Assembly (NCBI GenBank): GCA_947176715.1
Contig: CAMWRR010000028.1
Coordinates: 1-11,931 of the forward strand
Source: an uncultured Rikenellaceae bacterium
GTDB lineage: Bacteria; Bacteroidota; Bacteroidia; Bacteroidales; Rikenellaceae
Direction of reading: 5' to 3'
DNA: 11,931 nucleotides
Below, in pieces: positions 6,191-11,931 of the stretch. The stretch's first letter is position 1; every line of letters starts with the position of its first letter. A program made the position numbers and the translations under genes. The notes beneath the pieces were generated by a model that did no database searches, was not told the origin of the DNA, and was given only the letters and a program-made list of their open reading frames with translations.

Positions 6191-7192
6191 ATGATAATTC
6201 GCGACAATGCGGATCTGAAAAAATACACCACTTTCGGTGTGGCGGCTTCGGCGGAGCGGTTGGTGGAATACCGCGGCAAAGACGATCTGCGCGACTATTT
6301 CGCATCGCATCCCGCCTCAGAGGGCTACTACGTGATAGGCGGCGGAAGCAACATACTGTTTGGCGGCGACTACCGCGGCACTCTCCTGCACCCCCTCTAC
6401 GACAGGGAGGCGATAGCGGTGAGCCGTAAAGACGGCTGTGCCTACGTGCGTGTCGATGCCGGCTTCGAGTGGGACGACCTCGTCGGGCTGTGCGTCGACA
6501 ACGGATGGTTCGGCCTTGAGAATCTCTCCGCCATACCGGGAACGGCGGGCGCGTCGGCCGTGCAGAACATAGGCGCCTACGGGGCTGAGGCCAAAGACTT
6601 CATCGAGAGCGTGGAGGTGTACGACCCCTTCGGTGACGAATGCCGCACTATGAGCGGCGCGGAATGCGGGTTCGGCTATCGCGACAGCGTGTTTAAACGT
6701 CGCCGCGAGCTTATCGTTACGGCCGTTACCTACCGTCTGTCCGAAACGTTCGTCCCCTCGTTGGAGTATGCCGATCTCAAGGCGCGCGTGGAGGCTGAGG
6801 GAGAGCCTACCGCCGCGTCGGTACGTAGCGTGATAAAACGGGTCAGGGCCTCTAAGTTGCCCGATCCTAAGGAGATAGGCAGCGGCGGCAGCTTCTTTAA
6901 GAATCCGGTCGTGGATGCCGGTGTGGCCGACGCTCTCTCGGCGCGTTACCCCTCCATGCCGCGTTACGATGCCGCGGGCGGCGTGAAGATACCGGCAGGG
7001 TGGCTTATAGATACGGCGGGATGGAAAGGCTACAGGTGCGGCGATGCCGGGGTCTATGACAAACAGGCGCTCGTGCTTGTCAATTACGGTTCGGCCGACG
7101 GAGTGCAGATAAAGGATCTGGCCGACAGGATAACGACCGATGTGAGGGCTAAGTTCGGCATAGAGCTTGTCCCCGAGATAATAATATTGTGA
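6191..7192 (+). CDS. murB: UDP-N-acetylenolpyruvoylglucosamine reductase
   Basis: Cytoplasmic FAD enzyme that uses NADPH to reduce UDP-GlcNAc-enolpyruvate to UDP-MurNAc, the second committed step of peptidoglycan precursor synthesis. 333 residues, normal for type I MurB. Visible motifs: FAD-binding VIGGGSNILF (48-57), SAIPGTAGASAVQNIGAYG (113-131), GYRDSVFK (162-169; Arg164 fits the active-site Arg), GSGGSFFKNP (230-239; Ser234 fits the proton-donor Ser), IPAGWLIDTAGWKG (267-280), QALVLVN (292-298) and Glu329 near the end. The frame stays open upstream to 6062, but that extension is antisense to DUF4301 and does not resemble MurB. The family N-terminus (NADLKKYTTFGV) begins just after the ATG at 6191, so that start is chosen. 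The gene is followed by tilS with overlapping stop and start codons. Confidence 0.97.
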   Translation: MIIRDNADLKKYTTFGVAASAERLVEYRGKDDLRDYFASHPASEGYYVIGGGSNILFGGDYRGTLLHPLYDREAIAVSRKDGCAYVRVDAGFEWDDLVGLCVDNGWFGLENLSAIPGTAGASAVQNIGAYGAEAKDFIESVEVYDPFGDECRTMSGAECGFGYRDSVFKRRRELIVTAVTYRLSETFVPSLEYADLKARVEAEGEPTAASVRSVIKRVRASKLPDPKEIGSGGSFFKNPVVDAGVADALSARYPSMPRYDAAGGVKIPAGWLIDTAGWKGYRCGDAGVYDKQALVLVNYGSADGVQIKDLADRITTDVRAKFGIELVPEIIIL

Positions 7193-8478
7193 TGTTGGAG
7201 AGGGAGCTTATGGCCTATATGGCCAAATTCGGTCTGTGGAGCCGCGGAGAGCGTCTGCTCGTGGGTGTGAGCGGCGGTGTCGACTCCATGACGCTCGCAA
7301 CCTTGCTGTTGCGTTGCAAGGTGCCGTTCGATGCGGCGCACTGTAACTTCTGCTTGCGGGGCGACGAGTCGGACGGCGACGAGAAGATGGTGCGTAACTG
7401 GGCCGACCGTAACGGTGTCAGGCTGCATACGGTGCGTTTCAATACCCATGTCGAGGCCTCGCGGGCCGGCGAGTCGATACAGATAGCGGCCCGACGGTTG
7501 AGGTACGAGTGGTTCGCACGGCTTATCGCCAAGGAGGGGTATGCCCGTGTGGCGGTGGCCCACAACCGCGACGACAGCGTGGAGACATTCTTCATAAACC
7601 TGATAAGGGGCACCGGGTTGCGCGGTCTCTGCGGCATTCCGGTGAAGACCGACCTTGCGGTGCGCCCTCTGATGTTCGCCTCGCGCGAGCGCATAGAGCG
7701 TTACGCCGGGTTGTTGAAGATTCCGTACAGGACCGACTCGTCAAACCTGAGCGACAAATATCTGCGCAACAAGCTGCGCCACAATGTGATGCCTGTGCTT
7801 AAAGAGATCGCCCCCTCTTTCCTCGACAAGATGGCAGAGAATATGGACAACCTCTCGCACAGTCGCGATCTGCTGGATGGGTTCGTGGCCTCACGCAAGG
7901 AGCTTTTCGAGGAGCGCGACGGCGTGCGTGTGCTCGACCTCGACAAGGCGGGGTGCGGGTTGCCGTTGGATGCGTTGCTCTACGAGATGCTGTCGCCCTC
8001 GGGGTTCAGCTTCCGCAACTGTCGCGACATGGCCGCATGCTATCGCGACGGCAAGAGCGGCCGCCGATTCTTCGGTGACGGATGCACCGTATTGCTCGAC
8101 AGAGGACGTCTTATTATGGGCGACGGCGGCACGGACGACCTGCCCCACATAGCCGTGACGGTGGTAGCCCGTGACCGTATCGACAACCTCAGGCCCCCCG
8201 AAGGCACGGTATATGCCGATGCCGACAAACTGGACGTAAAGACCCTTTCGCTAAGACGTGTAGAAAAGGGCGACCGTATGGTGCCGTTCGGTATGAGGGG
8301 GTCGAAGAAGATAAGCGACATAATGGTGGATGCCAAGCTCTCGCTCGACGACAAGCGCAACGTGTGCGTGGTGACCAGCGGCGACACCGTGGTGTGGTGC
8401 GTGGGGTTGAGGTTCTCGGACCTTTACAAGGTGGACGATACCACACGCCGGATTGCGGTGCTCAGCGTGAGGCGGTAA
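7192..8478 (+). CDS. tilS: tRNA(Ile)-lysidine synthase
   Basis: Modifies the wobble cytidine of the tRNA-Ile CAU anticodon to lysidine, using ATP and lysine, so that AUA codons are read as isoleucine. 428 residues. The PP-loop ATP-binding motif SGGVDS is at 27-32, after LLVGV. Other family segments are AHNRDDSVETFFINLIRGTG, LRNKLRHNVMPVL (central region) and a C-terminal substrate-binding domain (about 360-428) with KGDRMVPFGMRGSKKISDIMVDAK. The start ATG at 7192 overlaps the last base of the murB TGA (TGATG), indicating translational coupling; a GTG at 7189 one codon earlier is a less likely alternative. The gene is complete. No convincing terminator follows; transcription could run into the repeat array upstream of the sigma-54 activator. 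Confidence 0.96.
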   Translation: MLERELMAYMAKFGLWSRGERLLVGVSGGVDSMTLATLLLRCKVPFDAAHCNFCLRGDESDGDEKMVRNWADRNGVRLHTVRFNTHVEASRAGESIQIAARRLRYEWFARLIAKEGYARVAVAHNRDDSVETFFINLIRGTGLRGLCGIPVKTDLAVRPLMFASRERIERYAGLLKIPYRTDSSNLSDKYLRNKLRHNVMPVLKEIAPSFLDKMAENMDNLSHSRDLLDGFVASRKELFEERDGVRVLDLDKAGCGLPLDALLYEMLSPSGFSFRNCRDMAACYRDGKSGRRFFGDGCTVLLDRGRLIMGDGGTDDLPHIAVTVVARDRIDNLRPPEGTVYADADKLDVKTLSLRRVEKGDRMVPFGMRGSKKISDIMVDAKLSLDDKRNVCVVTSGDTVVWCVGLRFSDLYKVDDTTRRIAVLSVRR

Positions 8479-8564
8479 GCAGGGCTGTTTTAGCCGTGCC
8501 CTTACGTACGATGGCAATACCCGTCCGGCATATCGGGATATTTCGGCTGGGCAGACGCAACAGG

Positions 8565-8892
8565 AGTTTGTTTCAGCGTTCGGCTTTTGGGATATTTGAT
8601 TTGACTTAGATGCTTCGCCCTGACAAAACCGACATCGGTTTGCTTTTGTCCTCGGCTTATTCGTATCTTTGACTTCGTCTTAGATACTTCGCCTCGACAA
8701 AACCAAACTCGGTTTGCTTTTGTCCTCGGCTTATTCGTATCTTTGACTTCGTCTTAGATACTCCGCCTCGACAAAACCAAACTCGGTTTGCTTTTGTCCT
8801 CGGCTTATTCGTATCTTTGACTTCGTCTTAGATACTCCGCCTCGACAAAACCAAACTCGGTTTGCTTTTGTTCTCGGCTTATTCGTATCTTT
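8565..8892 (+). repeat. Tandem 74-bp repeat array carrying promoter motifs
   Basis: Three almost identical 74-bp units occupy 8671-8744, 8745-8818 and 8819-8892. They differ only at single bases (ACTTCGCC in the first against ACTCCGCC in the other two; TTTTGTCC against TTTTGTTC in the last). A diverged copy with the same phase lies at about 8605-8670, and a decayed partial copy at about 8565-8604 (TTTG, then TTCGGCTTTTGGGATATTTG). Each good unit contains a palindrome (ACAAAACCAAAC...GGTTTGCTTTTGT, at 8697-8723, 8771-8797 and 8845-8871) and ends in CTCGGCTTATTCGTATCTTTG. The near-identity of the three units implies recent expansion. The array fills most of the 438-base gap between tilS and the sigma-54 activator gene and has no supported coding capacity. 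The rest of the gap (8479-8564) shows only a weak 5-bp AGGGC/GCCCT stem without a T-tract. Confidence 0.95.
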
Positions 8893-8893
8893 G
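8861..8893 (+). promoter_or_regulatory. Promoter of the sigma-54 activator operon (last repeat copy)
   Basis: TTTG (8861-8864), 21 bases, then TATCTTTG (8886-8893): a full Bacteroidota -33/-7 pair with an exact TAnnTTTG box. It ends 23 bases before the ATG at 8917, a good distance for a short leader. The same pair recurs upstream at 8639/8664, 8713/8738 and 8787/8812, so transcripts could start at up to four places 74 bases apart. Confidence 0.75.
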
Positions 8894-8916
8894 TCATCTC
8901 CCTATCGACATATTTT

Positions 8917-10128
8917 ATGGATATTCAAGCAATAAAACAGAGATTCGGCATAATCGGCAACAGCGAGCCTTTCGACAGCGCGTTGGAGGTGGCGTTGAGG
9001 GTGGCCCCCACCGACCTTTCGGTTTTGATAACCGGCGAGAGCGGCGTGGGCAAGGAGTTTTTCCCTCAGATTATCCATGCCTATTCGCCTCGTAAACATG
9101 CCGGCTACATAGCGGTCAACTGCGGGGCCATCCCCGAGGGCACCATCGACTCGGAGCTGTTCGGCCACGAGAAAGGGGCGTTTACCGGTGCCACGGAGAG
9201 CCGCAAGGGCTATTTCGAGATGGCCTCGGGGGGCACCATATTCCTCGACGAGGTGGCGGAGTTGCCCCAGACCACGCAGGTGCGCCTTCTGAGGGTGTTG
9301 CAGTCGGGGGAGTTCATCAAGGTGGGTTCGTCCAAGGTGGAGAAGACCGACGTGCGGGTAGTGGCGGCGACGAACGTAGACATGCAGGCGGCTCTCGAGA
9401 GCGGACGTTTCCGCGAGGATCTCTTCTATCGACTGGCTACGGTACCCATACACGTGCCGCCTCTTCGCGAGCGCGAGGGCGATATTCCTGTGCTGTTCCG
9501 CAAGTTCGCCTCCGACATAGCGATGCAGTACAGCATGCCGCCGGTGTCGCTCACCGCGGAGGCGCGCGCCCTGCTCGTATCATATTCGTGGCCCGGCAAC
9601 ATACGTCAGCTCAAGAACGTTGCCGAACAGCTGTCGGTGGTGGAGCGGTCGCGCGAGATAGACGCCGCTACGCTGAGCCGTTATCTGCCCGAGCCCAAGG
9701 TGTCGCCCGTGGCCGTAGATCTGCGCGGAGGCACTGCGGTGGCTGGCGACTACAACACCGAGCGGGAGATATTGTACAAGGTGTTGTTCGACATGCGTTC
9801 CGATATCGCGGAGCTAAAGTCGATGGTGTCGCGTCTGGGCGGCGACGCCTCGCGTTACGGCGTGGACATGTTGTCGCACTCGCTTCCGGCACCGCAGCCG
9901 GCCCAGTCGTTGCCGGTGGTGGCGGGACACTACGACGGCGATGTGTTCGACACAGCCGAGGAGGTGACCGACGGCCATCAGGAGATGACCAAGGAGCAGG
10001 CCCGCCGCGAGGAGATAATACGGGCGTTGCGCAAACACGGCGGCAGACGCAAGGATGCGGCACGCGAGCTGTTCATATCGGAGCGCACCCTCTACCGCAG
10101 AATGAAAGATTTGGGAATAGAGCAATGA
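8917..10128 (+). CDS. Sigma-54-dependent transcriptional activator (enhancer-binding protein) without a sensor domain
   Basis: AAA+ ATPase that remodels sigma-54 RNA polymerase at -24/-12 promoters. 403 residues. The AAA+ domain begins almost at the N-terminus: Walker A GESGVGKE (40-47), sigma-54-contacting loop GAFTGA (87-92, intact), Walker B GGTIFLDEV (105-113), arginine-finger region FREDLFYRL (165-173) and WPGNIRQLKN (225-234). A variable linker (about 255-350) leads to a Fis-type helix-turn-helix (about 355-401; EEIIRALRKHGGRRKDAARELFISERTLYRR). There is no receiver, GAF or PAS domain ahead of the ATPase, so activity is probably controlled by a partner or by abundance. The gene is first in an operon: its stop overlaps the lptE start by four bases (ATGA). 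Its own promoter appears to be the housekeeping type inside the repeat array. Its targets are unknown from this window. Confidence 0.96.
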   Translation: MDIQAIKQRFGIIGNSEPFDSALEVALRVAPTDLSVLITGESGVGKEFFPQIIHAYSPRKHAGYIAVNCGAIPEGTIDSELFGHEKGAFTGATESRKGYFEMASGGTIFLDEVAELPQTTQVRLLRVLQSGEFIKVGSSKVEKTDVRVVAATNVDMQAALESGRFREDLFYRLATVPIHVPPLREREGDIPVLFRKFASDIAMQYSMPPVSLTAEARALLVSYSWPGNIRQLKNVAEQLSVVERSREIDAATLSRYLPEPKVSPVAVDLRGGTAVAGDYNTEREILYKVLFDMRSDIAELKSMVSRLGGDASRYGVDMLSHSLPAPQPAQSLPVVAGHYDGDVFDTAEEVTDGHQEMTKEQARREEIIRALRKHGGRRKDAARELFISERTLYRRMKDLGIEQ

Positions 10129-10697
10129 CAACGAAACGTATGATTGACAGATTCGCCGGCATGACGCGTTCCGTCGCCTCGGCCGTTACAGGCGCGTTGG
10201 GTCCGGCCGTTACGCTGATGTGTGCGGCGGTATTGGTCGCGGGCTGCACCGTCAAATATTCGTTCTCCGGCGCCTCCATATCGCCCGAGGCCAAGACGGT
10301 GAGCATACAGCAGTTCGAGAACGTGGCCACTATGGTGACGCCCATATTGGCGACACAGCTCACCGAGGGGTTGCAGGACAAATTCTCGCGCGGTACCAGA
10401 CTCATGCAGGTGCGCGAGGACGGCGACTTGGCCTTCGAGGGCGAGATAACCAATTACGTGTCGGCCCCCATATCGGTGTCGGGTGACGAATACGCCACAC
10501 AGAACAGGTTGACCGTCACCGTGAGGGTGCGTTTCACCAACCGCATAGAGCCGCAGTACGATTTCGACCGCACGTTCAGCGCATACGCCGACTACGACGC
10601 CATGAAGCTCATGCAGGAGGTGGAGCCTACGCTTCTGCCCGAGATAGTGGAGAAGCTGTCGGAGGATATATTCAACGCCGCAGTATCTAACTGGTAA
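10125..10697 (+). CDS. lptE: LptE-like LPS-assembly lipoprotein
   Basis: Outer-membrane lipoprotein that plugs and supports LptD in delivering LPS to the cell surface. 190 residues. A hydrophobic segment (about 28-40) ends in lipobox V-A-G-C with Cys41 as the lipidation site. The mature part begins TVKYSFSGASISPEAKTVSIQQFEN, the pattern I associate with Bacteroidota LptE, followed by TPILATQLTEGLQDKF and a conserved-looking C-terminus (LMQEVEPTLLPEIVEKLSEDIFNA). The ATG at 10125 overlaps the upstream stop. Internal ATGs at 10140 and 10161 would give a more usual signal-peptide length (Cys at 36 or 29), so the true start is not certain. The frame stays open far upstream through the sigma-54 activator, but that part is a shadow. 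The next gene starts three bases after the stop. Confidence 0.9.
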   Translation: MTTKRMIDRFAGMTRSVASAVTGALGPAVTLMCAAVLVAGCTVKYSFSGASISPEAKTVSIQQFENVATMVTPILATQLTEGLQDKFSRGTRLMQVREDGDLAFEGEITNYVSAPISVSGDEYATQNRLTVTVRVRFTNRIEPQYDFDRTFSAYADYDAMKLMQEVEPTLLPEIVEKLSEDIFNAAVSNW

Positions 10698-10700
10698 CGT

Positions 10701-11519
10701 ATGGACGGGCGTTTGTTCACGGATATGATGGCGGGGCGGCGCAAGACGGAGCCTCACTACGATGATATTAAGGCTCTTGTCGCCGCATACCCGTGGTTTT
10801 CGGTGGCACAGGTGTTGCTGTTGCGTCACTATGCGGCCTCTGGCAACAGGGAGAGGGAGGCGGAGTTGCGCGCAAGGCTCGCCACGGTGTTGCACGCGTG
10901 CGGCCGTTATGCCGTGTCGGTCTCCGGCGGGCGCAGACGTACGAGGGGGCAGACGTTCGTGGAGGATGCCGACATAATAACGCCCGACAAGTCCGACGAC
11001 AAGGAGACCATAAAGCGATTCATGGAGGCGGATGCGGGTCCCATACGCCCCGACGGACAGACGCATCCCGAGGCGGACCTCTCGTCTTCGGAGAGTGTCG
11101 ACGAGGAGGTTGTGTCGGAGACGCTCGCCGAGATATACGCCGCTCAGGGCATGAAAGAGCGGGCCGCGGAGCTTTATCGCAAATTATGTTTGAAATATCC
11201 GGAAAAAAGTGTTTACTTTGCATCGCGTATCGCTTCGCTTACGGGTCGTGCGGAGGTTGTCGTTCAGGGCGATTTCCGGGGTCCCGGCTTCTTCGAGAAC
11301 GAGGGCATAAGGGTGGAGCGTTTCGATAAGCTCGACGGCAATATCGAAGGGGTCGACCCCCGCAGTCTCGACAGGATGGTCGTGGAACATTACGGCGGAG
11401 TGGAGATAGACGAGCCGTTGGAGTTTATATTAGGGGTGGTCGACCCCGTGGCTTTTGACGATATTAATAAGACGGAGCCGCCGGTTATCCGAACGGATGA
11501 GGTAAGGCTCGATGGTTAA
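10701..11519 (+). CDS. TPR-like protein of the lptE-secG operon, unknown function
   Basis: 272 residues with no signal peptide or membrane segment, so probably cytoplasmic. Two regions resemble the uncharacterised protein usually found before secG in Bacteroidota. The first is an N-terminal helical block (about 20-46; DDIKALVAAYPWFSVAQVLL). The second is a C-terminal tetratricopeptide-like pair of helices (about 135-180; VSETLAEIYAAQGMKERAAE, then LYRKLCLKYPEKSVYFASRI). They are joined by a charged, low-complexity linker (76-134). A further tail of about 90 residues (182-272) with many acidic and hydrophobic residues follows and appears longer than I expect for the family. TPR helices normally bind other proteins, so a role with the Sec or LPS machinery is possible but unproven. 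It starts 3 bases after lptE and ends 12 bases before secG. Confidence 0.82.
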   Translation: MDGRLFTDMMAGRRKTEPHYDDIKALVAAYPWFSVAQVLLLRHYAASGNREREAELRARLATVLHACGRYAVSVSGGRRRTRGQTFVEDADIITPDKSDDKETIKRFMEADAGPIRPDGQTHPEADLSSSESVDEEVVSETLAEIYAAQGMKERAAELYRKLCLKYPEKSVYFASRIASLTGRAEVVVQGDFRGPGFFENEGIRVERFDKLDGNIEGVDPRSLDRMVVEHYGGVEIDEPLEFILGVVDPVAFDDINKTEPPVIRTDEVRLDG

Positions 11520-11531
11520 CAAAATAACAAG

Positions 11532-11873
11532 ATGTACACCTTTTTTATCATTCTGATCGTAATCGCAAGCGTGTTGCTCGTGCTTGCCGTGCTCGCGCAA
11601 CATCCCAAGAGCGGTATGGCGGCCAATTTCGGCGCCTCAAACCAAGTCATGGGCGTGCGTCAGACTACCGATTTCCTCGAACGTTTCACATGGGGCACAT
11701 CCATAGCCATAGTGGTGTTCACCCTGTTGGCTACCATGTCGGTGCCCAAGTCGCACATATCCGACAGGTCGGTGGTTGAGGAGAACATACAGAACACCTA
11801 CGCGCCGCTGAACCAGACTTTGCAGGTTCCGGTTACGGGTATCGAGACGGCTCCTGCCGATTCTGTGAAATAG
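11532..11873 (+). CDS. secG: Preprotein translocase subunit SecG
   Basis: Small inner-membrane subunit that assists SecYEG protein export. 113 residues. First membrane helix about 2-22 (FFIILIVIASVLLVLAVLAQ), then the conserved cytoplasmic loop with PKSGMAANFGASNQVMGVRQTTDFLERFTW, where the GxxxxxxG-rich stretch and TDFLERFTW are typical SecG. The second helix is about 53-71 (TSIAIVVFTLLATMS). A short polar tail (72-113) ends the protein, an extension common in Bacteroidota. It is the last gene visible in the operon and ends with TAG at 11871-11873. The remaining 58 bases to the window edge show no gene start or terminator I can support. Confidence 0.95.
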   Translation: MYTFFIILIVIASVLLVLAVLAQHPKSGMAANFGASNQVMGVRQTTDFLERFTWGTSIAIVVFTLLATMSVPKSHISDRSVVEENIQNTYAPLNQTLQVPVTGIETAPADSVK

Positions 11874-11931
11874 ATCTCTTTACGTCAAGGGTGCCGCTAT
11901 CACTACGGCGGTTGCCTGCACGGAATAACGG

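Noticed and set aside
8482..8505. tilS terminator (AGGGC...GCCCT)
   Set aside because: Only about five outer pairs and no T-tract after the stem; not a convincing intrinsic terminator.
8605..8892. CRISPR array
   Set aside because: Units are contiguous 74-bp tandem copies with no unique spacers, and no cas gene is present.
9588..10124. Long upstream extension of the LptE frame
   Set aside because: It lies within the sigma-54 activator in another frame; the lipoprotein signal starts only after 10125.
10092..11066. 324-codon open frame on the minus strand across lptE and the TPR-like gene
   Set aside because: It is antisense to two genes in a tight operon, rich in Arg and His, with no domain; a shadow frame.

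Overview
The window reads as chromosomal DNA from a Bacteroidales bacterium, most likely a GC-richer lineage such as an Alistipes/Rikenellaceae-like organism; the genus is a guess. The evidence is a DUF4301 gene, a sigma-54 activator-lptE-TPR-secG gene order I associate with Bacteroidota, a Bacteroidota-type tyrosine recombinase whose conserved box reads YVARHSWAT, starts without clear Shine-Dalgarno sequences, and promoter boxes of the Bacteroidota type (-33 TTTG, -7 TAnnTTTG). There are no tRNA or rRNA genes and no CRISPR array.

Layout. Positions 3-1319 hold the 3' part of gltX (+), closed by a strong intrinsic terminator. Positions 1429-3738 hold two minus-strand genes, an AraC-family regulator and a tyrosine recombinase with its own recognisable promoter. 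An AT-rich gap then leads to a very small, acidic lipoprotein gene (4006-4269, +); upstream of it is a near-match to a sigma-54 (-24/-12) promoter. It ends at a perfect-stem terminator. A gene-poor 372-base gap follows, holding a second terminator that serves the minus-strand DUF4301 gene (4642-6105). DUF4301 is divergent from a murB-tilS pair (6191-8478) across an 85-base promoter region.

Positions 8479-8916 contain the most unusual structure. It is a tandem array of 74-bp repeats, three nearly identical copies plus one diverged and one decayed copy. Every good copy carries the same -33/-7 promoter pair and a palindrome overlapping the -33 box. The last copy lies immediately upstream of a sensor-less sigma-54 enhancer-binding protein gene (8917-10128).

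That gene begins a tightly packed operon: the sigma-54 activator overlaps lptE by 4 bases, lptE is followed after 3 bases by a TPR-like protein gene, and that is followed after 12 bases by secG. The operon thus links a transcription activator to outer-membrane LPS assembly (LptE) and inner-membrane protein export (SecG). MurB (peptidoglycan precursor) and TilS (tRNA-Ile lysidine) are housekeeping genes. The recombinase/lipoprotein region is the only part that looks accessory, and I found no element boundaries around it.
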